The notes below the pieces were generated by a model that made no database searches, was not told where the DNA came from, and worked only from the letters and a program-made list of their open reading frames with translations. This document shows positions 10,740-21,773 of a stretch of 64,000 bases of DNA, in pieces. Where the stretch lies: positions 1,659,696-1,723,695 of the forward strand of contig OY725492.1 in the NCBI GenBank assembly GCA_963281255.1, given 5' to 3'. The stretch's first letter is position 1. Every line of letters begins with the position of its first letter. Origin of the DNA: Aphrocallistes beatrix. Lineage: Eukaryota; Porifera; Hexactinellida; Sceptrulophora; Aphrocallistidae. The translations under genes and the position numbers were made by a program.

Positions 10740-11070
10740 CCGAATTTCCTTTGAAAATCTGGCAAACCTGATATTGTATCGGAAAACGGCCATACTCAGG
10801 GGGAGGTAGCTAAAATGGTTGGGTGTAGCCAAAAAAGCGTAGGTGAGATCCTAAGGAAACATGGACTGACTTGCTCTGTAAGAGACATCACTATTCTGGG
10901 TAGGCCTCGTGTCACAACCAAAAAGAAAGACAGCTTATTAGTCAGAAAAAGCAAAAAGGATCGATTTAAGACTGCTACTCAGATAAGAACTGAAGTATTA
11001 TCAGAATGTTCGCTAAAAATTTATTCAACAGTCCAAAGAAAGTTACGAGGGGCGAGCTACAGGGGTTTAT
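10740..11070 (+). pseudogene. Tc1-like transposase N-terminal fragment
   Basis: ENGHTQGEVAKMVGCSQKSV through SVRDITILGRPRVTTKKKD and STVQRKLRGASYRGL is the paired helix-turn-helix with GRPR box of Tc1-type transposases. The frame is cut at about 11070 by a truncated MITE and the catalytic domain is absent. 10435-10740 shows nothing recognisable. Confidence 0.8.
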
Positions 11071-11072
11071 CT

Positions 11073-11175
11073 AGGTGCTCGGTCGGCACTTATAGGTGCC
11101 AGCCTGGTATCGTCCTCGGAGCCAAGGTGCTTGCAGTGTGATTCGATTTTGGTCCCGGGTTGCTATCACCCCTGG
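11073..11175. mobile_element. Truncated copy of the CAGGGGTTTATCTAGG MITE
   Basis: Nearly identical to 25905-26020 over about 100 bp (GTTTATCTAGGTGCTCGGTC, GGTCCCGGGTTGCTATCACC). Only the left end is present. Confidence 0.7.
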
Positions 11176-11186
11176 AATTCAGTTTT

Positions 11187-11476
11187 TCCACTTTGACTAT
11201 AATGCCATTTTAGGTGATAGAAGGCTGAAAATTTAATATAATGTGTATTAATATATCTCAAATATGATATAACTATCATCAAAAAATGATCACTCGGTTA
11301 TGACGTCATCATTACTCAGCAAAAACTTTTAGAGTGATATCGATTATAACAGTAAGACAGACCTATTTAGAGATGTTATCTACCATATAATTGATCCATG
11401 TGAGCTTAGGAGCCCAAAGGGCGGTGGACGCAAAGCGTCCGCCAGCCCCGCAGCGCAAGCAAGCGAAGCGCGCTTG
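11187..11476 (+). mobile_element. Helitron, 5'-truncated
   Basis: Contains the family core (TGACGTCATCATTA, GATATCGATTATAACAGTAA) and the full GC-rich 3' module GGACGC...GCGTCC, GCAAGCAAGCGAAGCGCGCTTG, followed by T. Confidence 0.8.
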
Positions 11477-11904
11477 TTATCTATTCGTGCTAGCATTGTG
11501 TATAGAGTAAGCTATCCTAGTATGTATCTCGAATAACATATTATCATAGCCTACTCTATACAAGGCCATACAGTAAACTTGAAATATAATACCAGGGGTG
11601 CAGTAGTAAGTGGGCATTTATAACCAACCACATAGCCTACTACAATAAGGCCTTTTCACTGAACAATTTTCCATGGTACCAGGGATAAGATAAAGTGGAT
11701 TTTCTTACGCACCCATAATATGAATAAATAATTTTTGTTCCAAATCTAATTCATCATTTGTTTGATGCATAACTATATGAAACTAGTCTACGTTCCAATA
11801 AATTATATATAAATGTTATGGCTATTTTCTTTCTCTGCTATATGGTTCCTTTTTACTTTTACGTTGTTTTTCTTGACTGTTAGCTCTCAACTGTTTCTAT
11901 ACAT

Positions 11905-12260
11905 ATAAGGATGCGCCACGCAGCAAAGGGACAATGGGGAGGCGGGATGGACCTACAAGGAAGTATCCGGCAAGCCAATTCCCTAAGAAGGGTCGGTGCT
12001 TTATTTGCGACTCGGACAGGCACTTTATGGCCCAATGCCCGGAACGGCACTGTGCGAAATGTGGCGAAAGAGGACACGAGGTTCGCTATTGCACACATAC
12101 ACGAAGTCGAAGAGGGGTATTTCATCGATGTAATGATGGACACGGGGGCGGATCCTTCGGTGGTGGACAGAGGCACCGTACAAAAGATGAATATCCCTTA
12201 CAGCACAAAGTACAGTCAAGTGTATGGGCTAGGGCGGACAGCGCTTGCGGTCTGTAGTAC
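11905..12260 (+). pseudogene. Gypsy Gag nucleocapsid fragment, two CCHC zinc knuckles
   Basis: In frame with the ATG at 11934 lie two adjacent CX2CX4HX4C knuckles: CFICDSDRHFMAQC and CAKCGERGHEVRYC. This is the nucleocapsid end of a Ty3/Gypsy Gag. The capsid and any upstream LTR are missing. The protease frame lies one frame over and begins to read before this frame ends, as in elements that use frameshifting between Gag and Pol. Confidence 0.8.
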
Positions 12261-12426
12261 GGCCTGCGTGGCGATATATGTGGGGGATGGTCGACCACTA
12301 GAACACGAAATCGAAGTACTCGATACTAACAATAGGGTGGTTATATTGGGGCGAATGTTCCTCGCGTGCTTCAAGAATACTACTTTCGATTGGGAAAACA
12401 TGAGAGTTAGGCTAGGTGGTTGTTAG
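12060..12426 (+). pseudogene. Gypsy aspartic protease fragment
   Basis: The frame contains FIDVMMDTGADPSVVD, the DTGA active-site turn, and later VVILGRMFLACF, matching the ILG flap-partner strand of retropepsins. It ends at a TAG (12424-12426). The same frame reopens directly into the reverse transcriptase, so a single stop separates the two. Confidence 0.85.
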
Positions 12427-13173
12427 AAAACCTCTTTAGCTGCGGCACGCGGGGGATACGCAGCGACTAGAGCAGAAATTATGCAGACTGAGATGGGAAA
12501 GGAGGGAGATAGCTTGGAGGCCAGGTTTGATATAAACCCGAAACTATCACCGCGAGAAGAGACAGCCATACGCAAGGTGCTGTCGAGATGGAAAGACGTT
12601 TTCGCGGAGAACCCGAAGAGCCCGCACGAAATTGGAACCGCGGAACACGTTATTACTCTTCTGGATGAGCGGCCGACCAGAAGCCGGCCGTTTCGTATTT
12701 CTCCGGAAATTGAGGCGGAGGTATCCAAGCAGATAGATGAAATGCTCGAGAATGGGATCATACGTCCCTCTTCTTCCTCTTGGGCGAGTCGAGTGATCTT
12801 AGTGAAGAAAAAGGACGGGACCCATCGATTTGCCGTAGATTACCGGGATCTCAACGATGTGACGAAGCGAGATGCCTATCCGATGCCGGATTCCCGAGAT
12901 GTTTTCGATCGTATGGGAGGGGCAACTGTATTCTCTACACTGAATGGGACATCCGCATACTGGAGCGTGCCTGTGAAGGAAAAGCATAGGGAGTTCACTG
13001 CGTTTGTTTCAACGCGCGGCCAGTTTGAATTCAACCGCATGCCTTTTGGATTGTCAAACTCACAGGCTACCTATCAGCGAGCGGTAGACCAGGCTCTACG
13101 AGGGTGTCCGAATGTACAGGCATTTGTTGATGACACATGTGTCCACTCGCCCAGTTTCGATACGCACCTGTAG
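12427..13173 (+). pseudogene. Gypsy reverse transcriptase fragment, catalytic Asp lost
   Basis: RT motifs in order: IDEMLENGIIRPSSSSWASR, VKKKDGTHRFAVDYRDLND, FSTLNGTSAYWSVPV, FNRMPFGLSNSQATYQRAVD and AFVDDTCVHS. Motif A normally reads LDL/LDLxxGYW; here Asp is Asn (codon AAT), removing one of the three catalytic carboxylates. FVDD keeps the other two. The frame stops at 13171-13173 and homology fades by 13200; RNase H and integrase are absent. GC content is visibly higher than the flanks, suggesting a younger or compositionally distinct source. Confidence 0.85.
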
Positions 13174-13820
13174 CATTTGGATGAGGCTCAGTTGGCTATT
13201 CTAAAAATTGAGGATGAAGAATGTGAGGATTGAGTGTACTGAATGCTGTATTGACGGAAAAGATATGCTACGTTGTATTTTAATGACTTCAAGTAACTGT
13301 TTACTCAACAAGGCCAAGAATATTACTTCTACCACCTCTTGTCCCAAAGATACTCAAAGGAAGATACTTAAACTTACCTATAATTAATATATGTATATAT
13401 ATACACCTATATATTTATGTAGTATTCCTTGACCGTCAACTAAATTATGCCAGCAGTCAGTAATATCATTATTGTGGGGTAGAGAATGTATAATTACACG
13501 ATATTAAATATATCAAAATGATATTGTATTAAATTTCATTGTATTTAAAACTCGACTTTATCTTATCCCTGGTCTAAAGTAGTGAAATGGCCTGTATGTA
13601 GTAGGCTATGCCAACCATAATTTTTAACAAAACTTGTTTTATTAATTGTTCACATGCTTAACCCTATGTTAAACTATTTTATACGCGTAATATAATTTTG
13701 TTATCTTTTTACCTATTAGTCTTTCGGATTACTAAAGCTCGTAGATTCAATTTCAAAGTAACTATTACCTTCAGACCCCAAGTTTCCGTATTAAAATACC
13801 AACACATCTTCTAAATCTTT

Positions 13821-14129
13821 GTGTTATATAATCTCCAAAGGTGCCAAAACAATGTTGAGGTCCATATCATTAAAAAATATCAAATAAGTAAGAAACTAAT
13901 TGATGAATGCGTCAAAAAACCTTTACTTCAGGCAAAGTTTTTCGAGGGCGTTATCTCCAGAGGAGGAATCCTCAAAGGAGACGGAATGTTCACGGAGGTA
14001 CCTCGTATCAGGCCTAAGTTGAAAGAAGGTGCTGTTCGGTGCCCTTACTGGATATCCATCTTATTATTCGACAATATCAAAAATGAAGCGGCCTCGCTTG
14101 TCGTATCACTCAAGAGAAGGAATTGCTGA
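13821..14129 (+). other. Unrecognised 102-codon open frame inside the CATAG element
   Basis: The frame has a mixed basic composition (KKYQISKKLIDECVKKPLLQ, GGILKGDGMFTEVPRIRPKL) and ends SLKRRNC. I do not recognise a family, and the frame does not start with ATG. It may be a fragment of the parental transposase or chance. 13200-13820 holds only the AT-rich arm. Confidence 0.25.
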
Positions 14130-15030
14130 ATAAACCATACAGATGAGCTTGATTTCTGAGAGTAAACAGACAAATGCAAGATCAAGATGCTACAGAATCT
14201 AAAACGGGGGTTCTTAAACTAGGGGGCATAAAGACAGTGTTTTTTTAAGCTAAATTAGAGGGCCCAAAAGGACCTCTAATTTCTCTTCATTGACCTCTAA
14301 TTTCTTAACATTCGTAATGTACTGAATATCATAAAATGTGGTATTCCAGGTAAGGGACCTCCAATCTTTTGCAGGGCCCTCTGAGTAAATCCTTAAAAAA
14401 AACCTGCATAAGGATATTGTCAGGGGGGGCGTAATACCGGATGAAAATGTGAAGTGATCAAGCCACTGTTAATAGAAGACTTGTTTCAGCTTCAAAAACA
14501 CTCTTAGTGGGGACGTATTTCTTTATCACGATCTCATTATTTGATATAACAATAAAACCTGCTAATTTGAGTTACAAACATTAAATGCATGTAGTGAAAT
14601 CTCAAAAACAATCAGTATACAGTCGAACATAGCCCACCTCTATATAGCGGTCATCTGCACCACGGACTTTCAACTTCATTTTACGGTAAAATTAGCGTAG
14701 GCTGAAAATTAATATCGATGAGTTACGTTTGGTACATTTGGCATCACATTTTTGGTGATATATGTATTATTGTTGAATAGGAAGTAGCATATGCTGATTT
14801 CATTGGCCATATTGGAATACTTTGAAATATTTGTGGTTTTTGAGTTTTTGCGGTTTCAACACCTTCCCATATATGGTAATCCCGTTAATAATTCGTAGTT
14901 GGTTAGAGTTAGACATGTCCAATGTACTATTGTTGGATAGGAAGTCATACATAAGGTGTCATTTGAGCGTATCGACTGATCTTAGTTATGTCTGACCTTT
15001 TTGATTCCGCGGTTTTCACACCTCCATATA

Positions 15031-15522
15031 TCTTTACAATTAAAACTCGATTAATCTATATAATATCTATATATAAATATCTGTAACGAATTGATTGAAG
15101 AAATTGTCATGCTCAGAAGGCTGATTTTTGGTATGTGGAAGTCTTTTGGCTATGGCTCCAGTAAACTCTGAGCTCAGACGAAAATGTCGGCTCATCATGG
15201 AATTATGACGTCATTGTCACATTTTTTATAATTAGAAATTGCAGTTTTTCGACCATAACTCAGCCATTTTAGGGCATAGAAGACTGAAATTTTAATATAA
15301 TGTGTATATTAACATACCTCACATATGATGCAACCATCATATAAAAATGATGACTCATCACTCCGTTATGACGTCATCATTACGCATCAGAATTTTAAAA
15401 ATTGACTAATTTGGCGATTTTTCGGGTGATATCGATTATAACAGTAGGACAGACGTATTTAGAGATGTTATCTCCCATATAATTAATCATTGTGACTTCA
15501 AACGCCCAAAGAACCGCGCTTG
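15031..15522 (+). mobile_element. Helitron (inner left arm), GC module mostly deleted
   Basis: Starts A|TCTTTACAATTAAAACTCGA, runs through the TGACGTCATCATTACGCATC core, and ends CCGCGCTTG|T. The hairpin block upstream of the end is lost. Confidence 0.75.
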
Positions 15523-15534
15523 TGTATATATATA

Positions 15535-15717
15535 CAAGCGCGCTTCGCTTGCTTGTGCTGCGCGGCTGGCGGATACTATGTCCGCCGGAGGCGCCCTTTG
15601 GCGCCTGTGGTCACCACTGATTAATTATGTGGAGATAACATCTCTAAATATGTCTGTCCTACTGTTATAATCGATTTCACTCGAAAAATCACCTTAATCG
15701 AGTTTTAATAGTAAAGA
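15535..15717 (-). mobile_element. Internally deleted Helitron (183 bp)
   Basis: Has both termini (CAAGCGCGC... and ...TTAATCGAGTTTTAATAGTA AAGA) with most of the core missing. It abuts the next Helitron with no bases between. Confidence 0.75.
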
Positions 15718-16202
15718 CAAGCGCGCTTCAATTGCTTGCGCTCCGCGGCTGGCGGACACAAAGTGTCCGCCAGAGGCTCCCTTCGGTCGCCTGGAGGTAA
15801 GATTGGTTAATTATAAGGGATATATCATCTCTAAATATGTCCATCTTAGTTTTAAAATCGATATCACTCGAAAAATCACCAAATTTGTCAATTTTAAAAA
15901 TGTTGATGCGTAATGATGACGTCTTAACAAAGTGATGAGTAATCATTTTTTGATGATAGTTGCATCATATGTGAGGTATGTTAGTATACATATTCTATTA
16001 AAATCTCAACCTTCTATCTCATATAATGGCTGAGTTAAGCTCGAATAACTCTGTTGCTTAACTTTTTAAAATGTGACAATGGCGTCATAATTCCATGATG
16101 AGCCGACATTTTCGTCTGAGCTCAGAATTTACTGGAGCCATAGCATATATATATATATATATATATTTATATTATATAGATTAATCGAGTTTTAATTGTA
16201 AA
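15718..16202 (-). mobile_element. Helitron (inner right arm)
   Basis: Full-length layout: 3' GC module at the low-coordinate side, core with ATGACGTC, AT tract at 16145-16180, then TTAATCGAGTTTTAATTGTA. Confidence 0.8.
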
Positions 16203-16643
16203 TATATATGGTGTGAAAACCGCGGAATCAAAAAGGTCAGACATAACTAAGATCAGTCGATACGCTCAAATGACACCTTATGTATGACTTCCTATCCAAC
16301 AATAGTACATTGGACATGTCTAACTCTTACCAATTACGAATTATTAACGGGATTACCATATATGGGAAGGTGTTGAAACCGCAGAAACTCAAAAACCACG
16401 AATATTTCAAGTATTCCAATATGGCCAATGAAATCAACATATGCTACTTCCTATTCAACAATAATACATATATCACCAAAAATGTGATGCCAAATGTACC
16501 AAACGTAACTCATCGATATTAATTTTCAGCCTACGCTAATTTACCGTAAAATGAAGTTGAAAGTCCATGTATTTAAGAAGTCCGTGTCTGCACATAGTGG
16601 CTACCTAAAACATGTGAACTGTCCCGTCCGATTTCATATAATA

Positions 16644-17138
16644 CAAGCGCGCTTCGCGCTTGCTTGCGCTGCGCGGCTGGCGGACACTTTGTGTCCGCCG
16701 GAGGCTCCCTTCGGTCGCCTGGAGTCACATTGGTTAATTATAAGGGAGATAACATCTCTAAATATGTCTGTCCTACTGCGCTAATCGATATCACTCGAAA
16801 AATCACCAAATTTGTGAATTTAAAATTTTTTGATGCGTAATGATGACGTCATAACAAAGTGATGAGTCATCATTTTTTGATGATAGTTGCATCATATGTG
16901 AGACATGTTAGTATACAGATTCTATTAAAATTTCAGCCTTCTATCTCCTATAATGGCTGAGTTATGCCCGAATAACTGTGTTGCTTAACTTTTTAAAAAT
17001 GTGACAATGACGTCATAATTCCATGATGAGTCGACATTTTGCTCTGAGCTCAGAACTTACTGGAGCCATAGCCAAAAGACTCCCACATGCCAAAAATCAG
17101 CTTTCTGCGCCTGGCAGTTTCTTCAATCAATTCGTAAC

Positions 17139-17209
<71 letters not shown>

Positions 17210-17237
17210 AATATTAATCGAGTTTTAATAGTAAGGA
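16644..17237 (-). mobile_element. Helitron with long AT tract
   Basis: A|CAAGCGCGC at the low end and GTAAGGA|T at the high end. The 9-bp-stem hairpin GGCGGACAC TTTGT GTCCGCC and the (AT)n tract at 17142-17208 are intact. Flanks A and T fit insertion into AT. Confidence 0.85.
17142..17208. repeat. (AT)n tract within Helitron
   Basis: About 33 uninterrupted AT units, longest of the Helitron AT tracts in the window. Confidence 0.95.
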
Positions 17238-19279
17238 TTGACCTGTGTATAACGGCCACCTGCTCAACACGGGCCCCCCCTTTCCGGTCCCTTGGGGGCT
17301 CTAAAACTGTCAATAACGGCCCTTTCATGTTTAGAACGAGTACAAAGTATTTATTATGATCCTTATTCCGAACAATGATCTAATTTAATGTACATCAGTG
17401 ATATCCAAAGTACATTTATAGATTGCCACTGCATCGCATCTTTACAACCTGGCACTCTAGATTTTGGTCCCTGCATGTCTGTCTATAACTGACGGGTTCG
17501 ACTGTATACTGAAATGTTAGTTATATCGACTGCATAACTCAATCAATAGTAATAAAATCTCGCACCTGAAATATACAATGAGATGCTAATCGCAATAGTG
17601 ACAATATATGCAGTAGGCTAAATATTGATGCGGGCGGTGGAGCTGAAGCATGTTTGCAATTAACTGGTCTAAATTAAAGAAATTTTCATAGATTTTCATA
17701 CTTATATATCTTTATGGTTATTGTTTTAGATAGTGACGTTCAGAGTGATACCATTATGAAGTCAAGCAAATGCCAATGAAGACAAGTCCAAATGTCAGGA
17801 GAAGACGGGAGTATGTTAGGATTTACAATTACTGTAGTAGATGATTATTGATCCTCTAGTAGTTGTAGTTGTGTGCATCATTTATTCATTTATTTTGTAA
17901 TTAATTGCAATGTGATTAAAATATAGGGTGATGGACTGACGGAAAGTAAGGGAAACATAACTTTAGCATAATGTTGATTGTATTGTCATATCCAAATAGC
18001 CCACTTACTATTTCATCCCTGGTACTTTTTCTGTATGGCCTTATATAGAATAGGCTATGACATAGCATTCTAATACACTAAGGCAATGGCGCAGACCTTT
18101 TTTTCTGGACCATGGATTGGTTAAACGAGCTAAGCGAATTTATCACTAATTATCAATTTAACATTTATTCGCTTTCTATTTGTCCACCACATTTACTAAG
18201 GTCATATCATTGAGTCCAAAAGGTTAAGTACTTAATAAATGAGCGATTATAATCATAATATTAATTGCAAACAAACAAATACATTCGAAATAGATTCATA
18301 GCACAGCATACATGAATTAAAATTAGTAAACTGAGGGATGTTATGAAGAGAAGATAATATTCTAAGATTAAGGAAGATCAAAACGTTATTCCGTTAGACA
18401 TCATTTCTCTTTCTTCATCCTTTATCCGGTCTTGTCACACCATTCCTAAGAAAGAGAAGAATTATTATACGTACTTCACAACAACACAATTCTCTCACAC
18501 ATATCAATCCATTGGTCATCAACTATGATTAAAATTAATACAAGTAATTTAGTACGAGTTGAACCGGGATAATACTGTTTTCGAAGAACTTGAGAGTTAG
18601 CAATTTGATGAAAATTTTATGGATAATACAAGTAGTAACGCAGTCGATAACAGCAATATATGGATACATAAGTGACCCCTGCCTAATAAATCTATGCTAA
18701 TTTATTGAGATCCTTTATCAGTTGTTAAATAGGTTAGATTTTTTGTCTAAGAGAAAACTGCACACCCAGCCCCGTTATTTAAGTACTCAATTTGTGAATT
18801 ATTAAATATATTTCATTAAAATTCCTGCAAACTATTCAAATATTCTTCAAGAGCTATGACTACTGTTAATAGTAAAGTTGTTTCAGCTCTAAAAAGACCT
18901 TCAGTGGGGATGCGGGCAGGCGTTATATCATGACCAGTATCTCATTATTTTATAATATAATCAAGGATGATAATTTGATATATAATTGGCTACAAACATT
19001 TAATTCACGCAATGAAGTCTCAATAACCATCAATATATTTTGAAATGCTGGTGTATCGACTCGATCTCTAGCAATAAATCCTTGTACCTGAAATATAATG
19101 GGATACTGATCCCAAATGACAATATATACGGTAGCTAAATATTGATGCTGGCGAGGAGATGAAACACGGTCCTAATTAACAGTCCTATACTAGGATTATT
19201 GGATTGTTGTTTAATCAAAAAAAATTTGAGATGATTGGATAATTGAAGTCGACAAAATTTGACAATAAGAAATATTATA

Positions 19280-19463
19280 CAGTCAGGGTCGCTTATTGTG
19301 AACCACCAGGGGACCAACAAATCTGTTCATAATATACTTCATATTAAGCGAACTTGATTCAATACAAATCCTATCTAAAAATGAAATTGGGACCCAGCAG
19401 GAGGTTAGTTCATAATTTACGAATGTTCATATTAAGCGGGTTCATAATAAACGACCCTGACTG
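19280..19463. mobile_element. MITE, CAGTCAGGGTCGCTTATT ends, TA duplication
   Basis: 184 bp with inverted ends CAGTCAGGGTCGCTTATTGT and TAAACGACCCTGACTG, flanked by TA. A sister copy is at 44089-44273. The size and TA target suggest a pogo- or mariner-mobilised element. Confidence 0.85.
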
Positions 19464-19582
19464 TAGTTTGAACTAAATATCTGACAATATAAGCTGAAAT
19501 GATGTTTTATTCAGTTTTAATGGATCATTTTGTATTCGATCCTGTTAGTAAATATAGGTTTCTGAAATAATTATCTTAATTT

Positions 19583-20141
19583 TTAAAAAAAAAAGTTATT
19601 GGACACATGAGCTATCCAGGAGTTTCGTAGGTCGAGCGTCGAGGTCGCTAAGCTAAGAAAGAATATCTGAAAATGAACTAAGAACTTATCTACCTTTTCT
19701 TCATTGTCAGTTATGCTCTTAGTAGAGTAGGCAGATTTCATCAGCAATCGTTCAGTGTGGTCCAAAGATAGTCTCTTAGGCTTGGAATTCCATTCAGAAA
19801 GATAGGTAGTCGGGGAATATACTGGGTACTCAAGTTTTCTTTAGAGCTATTCTATCCTGGAAACTGTAACAGTCATTGTAGGTAATGGTTCTCTCGATGT
19901 CATCTGGTTTGAAAGAATGTATACATAGTATCTAAACGGTGTGTAGAAGTGTAAATGTGACAATCAGTTAATACTTATAACACATAAATGATAGAAACTT
20001 ACTCACATTAGCGTGTTTACTTCCTAGTCTTTCCGTGGGCGTGGAATTACCCTAAACGATTCTTAACGATTCGGAAATGAAAAGCAGAGGGATATTCTGC
20101 TCCACTATTATAATTGGGCAGCCTGGAGCAACACAGGACAT
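19583..20141 (-). pseudogene. THAP-domain transposase/protein remnant
   Basis: From an ATG at 20141 the minus strand encodes MSCVAPGCPNYNS...SAFHF, matching the start of a THAP C2CH zinc finger (CX2-4C, then the hydrophobic HFP turn). A stop occurs at 20047. Further along, FKPDDIERTITYN resembles the THAP segment after the CX2H pair, and KSITDNEEKVDKFLV is shared with 24139-24668. P-element transposases carry such N-terminal THAP domains; the catalytic part is not visible. Confidence 0.6.
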
Positions 20142-20815
20142 TCCGGAAGAGTAATAAAGATGGATGCTTATGTGGAGTGTTTCGGATCAACTTTGAGTCG
20201 TGTATAGGAAAATACAGTGATTTGTAAAACTTCACAACAAGGTAGCAAAGAAATATATAATTCATGTGGTTGATTTTAAAACAAAACAAGTAAGTAGTAT
20301 GTTAATATATAAGTAATATGGTTGCTTAAAATTAGTTTAGCCACAAATTCTCTATAGTGCCATCCTCGAACCAATTTGAAGAAAATCGATGCAGTATTAA
20401 TGAAAAGGATCATTATATAATATACGAAGTTATATACCAGCATATTCTAACCATTTTCAGAAAAATTTCTTTTAGCTCGTTAACCAATCCATGGTCCAGA
20501 AAAAAAGGGCTGCGCCATTGCCTTAGTGTATTAGAATGCTATGGCTATGATATTAGTAATATTTACAATCTTAATTTAGGTTTTCAACTTTAATTGTCTA
20601 ATATTAAACTTTTGAAGTACTTTCATGCAACTAACTTGTTAACAACTATTCGAAGCAACTAATTTGGTACTGTTACCCTACGGTAAAGCAGGGACTATCT
20701 AGCTATACTAGGATATTTGGGAAAGAGAGCCTGCTGTTAATTAATTAAAAGCAACTCTGCCACCCCTGACAATGATCTAATCTATACGCATTCCATATTT
20801 GGAGATTCATAGTTA

Positions 20816-20941
20816 CAAGCGAGCTCTGCTTGCTTGCGCTGCGCGGCTGGCGGACACTGTCCACTTCAATTTTGCCCATGAACGAAATGAGTTGGGCAGC
20901 TCTGATATGCACAAACATTAATCTAGTTTTAATAGGAAGGA
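20816..20941 (-). mobile_element. Helitron, strongly deleted (126 bp)
   Basis: CAAGCGAGCTCTGCTTGCTT start and TCTAGTTTTAATAGGAAGGA end, followed by T. The core is gone. It lies in the short host spacer before the tRNA gene. Confidence 0.7.
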
Positions 20942-21081
20942 TTATATAGAATATATAATCGTCGTTAAATTATACCATTTTGTAAATCATCAATCAATGA
21001 CATAATTTGGCCTTCATGATCTCATAAACACTGAATAATTGCGCTAGTGATTAATTTTTATAGATTGTAGATAGCTTTATT

Positions 21082-21155
21082 ACCCCTGTGGCGCAACGGA
21101 CTAGCGCGTTGGACTTCTAATTCAAAGGTTGTGGGTTCGAGTCCCACCAGGGGTG
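21082..21155 (+). tRNA. trnR-UCU: tRNA-Arg (anticodon TCT)
   Basis: 74 nt fold into a full cloverleaf: acceptor ACCCCTG/CAGGGGT, D-stem GCGC/GCGC, anticodon stem TTGGA/TTCAA (one G-T pair) with loop CTTCTAA, T-arm GTGGG TTCGAGT CCCAC, discriminator G. The internal A and B boxes (TGGCGCAACGG; GGTTCGAGTCC) match pol III promoters. No intron. It is one of the few host genes and lies between two large transposon nests. Confidence 0.97.
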
Positions 21156-21159
21156 TTTC

Positions 21160-21164
21160 TTTTT
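21160..21164 (+). terminator. RNA polymerase III terminator
   Basis: TTTTT five bases after the discriminator base (preceded by TTTC). Confidence 0.8.
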
Positions 21165-21407
21165 GCAATTTCTTATTCAAATTACAGTTTTTCTCATTGA
21201 TAAAACCATAGCATTCTATACACTAAGGCAATGGTGCTGATTAATCGACTTGGACTAGGGATTGGTTAGATCAGCCATAGCCTACTGTATATAAGGCCTG
21301 CCATCTACTTGAAAAATCTGGACTAGGGATGCACTAGTGGACGATTATTATAATGAACCACAACTTTTAATGATGATTTTATCACTAGCTTAATCAATGA
21401 GAATACA

Positions 21408-21773
21408 TTATGTGAAGTTGTTTCCCCCATATTCTCTATCACAAATATTTAACCTAGCCTCCATAATCCTTCTCAGCAGCAGATCACTTTCCATTTTAAG
21501 ATGCAAGAACTCAGAGAGAGACATTTGACCGACGTTTCGATTCCCGTTCTCCATCCAAAGGATCCTGTTGAAGGGGATACATACAAAACCAAAAGTGGGG
21601 ACTGGAGCTAAACCATATTGCCTTTCATGGTGTCCTCTTAATTGCTCGTCGATATCTAAAATACACGGACTCTGTTCTCTGGAGTAAAAGGAAGAATATT
21701 GCTTAACAAGGAGACTCCTAGCTTGAAATATGAGATTGAGGAGAAAAAGAAGTACCTTGTCAGGAATTTGCAA
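21408..21773 (-). other. Unrecognised 121-codon open frame in the CATAG element
   Basis: Encodes a hydrophobic start (KVLLFLLNLIFQARSLLVKQ) then a soluble segment with PTFGFVCIPFNRILWMENGN and ESDLLLRRIMEARLNICDRE. The frame starts with ATG and ends in normal stop context. I know no matching family. It may be a captured host exon or part of the parental transposase. Confidence 0.35.

Larger units (their letters stand above)
11631..13610. mobile_element. Nested CATAG element carrying a Gypsy fragment, 7-bp duplication
   Basis: The left tip is CATAGCCTACTACAATAAGG; the right tip in reverse is CATAGCCTACTACATACAGG. Both reach ACCAGGGATAAGATAAAGT. CCAACCA is duplicated exactly on both sides (11624-11630 and 13611-13617). 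The AT-rich arms enclose the GC-rich Gypsy segment. Confidence 0.85.
14640..16570. repeat. ~2-kb inverted repeat, arms ~0.9 kb
   Basis: Landmarks in the left arm (GCGTAGGCTGAAAATTAATA, GTTGAATAGGAAGTAGCATA, TTCCGCGGTTTTCACACC, then ACAATTAAAACTCGATTAAT) recur in reverse order and complement in the right arm up to about 16560. A short Helitron (15535-15717) lies near the centre, and Helitron copies form the inner parts of both arms. Confidence 0.8.
14620..17514. mobile_element. pogo-like non-autonomous element carrying an inverted repeat and Helitrons
   Basis: CAGTCGAAC at the left and GTTCGACTG at the right, each flanked by TA, as in pogo/Tigger elements. The surrounding sequence continues across the site in the paralogous region near 19040, consistent with an insertion into TA. 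Subterminal GCGGTCATC and TAACGGCCACC segments resemble the truncated ends at 59213. Confidence 0.7.
11545..18059. mobile_element. Large CATAG element, heavily nested
   Basis: The left tip CATAGCCTACTCTATACAAG and the reversed right tip CATAGCCTATTCTATATAAG agree, and both continue into GGCCATACAG...ACCAGGG...AGTAAGTGGGC. The left flank ATATTAT matches the right flank ATATTAG (the latter read after removing the 18061-20543 insertion) at 6 of 7 bases. Its interior (14450-14618, 17516-17640) is homologous to 18850-19160 of the THAP element, so it is a decayed relative. Confidence 0.7.
18061..20543. mobile_element. THAP-type CATAG element, 7-bp duplication
   Basis: Inverted ends CATAGCATTCTAATACACTA extend through AAGGCAATGGCGCAG and TCTGGACCATGGATTGGTTAA. 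GCTATGA is duplicated exactly (18054-18060 and 20544-20550). It landed in the right tip of the 11545-18059 element. It carries a THAP-domain gene relic on the minus strand and a small MITE at 19280. Confidence 0.85.

Noticed and set aside
11880..12989. Minus-strand and out-of-frame ORFs across the Gypsy fragment
   Set aside because: Shadows of the GC-rich coding frames, whose motifs are all on the plus strand.
17023..17328. Frames with poly-YI tails (also at 61594)
   Set aside because: Helitron core plus the AT tract; the same peptide arises from every copy.
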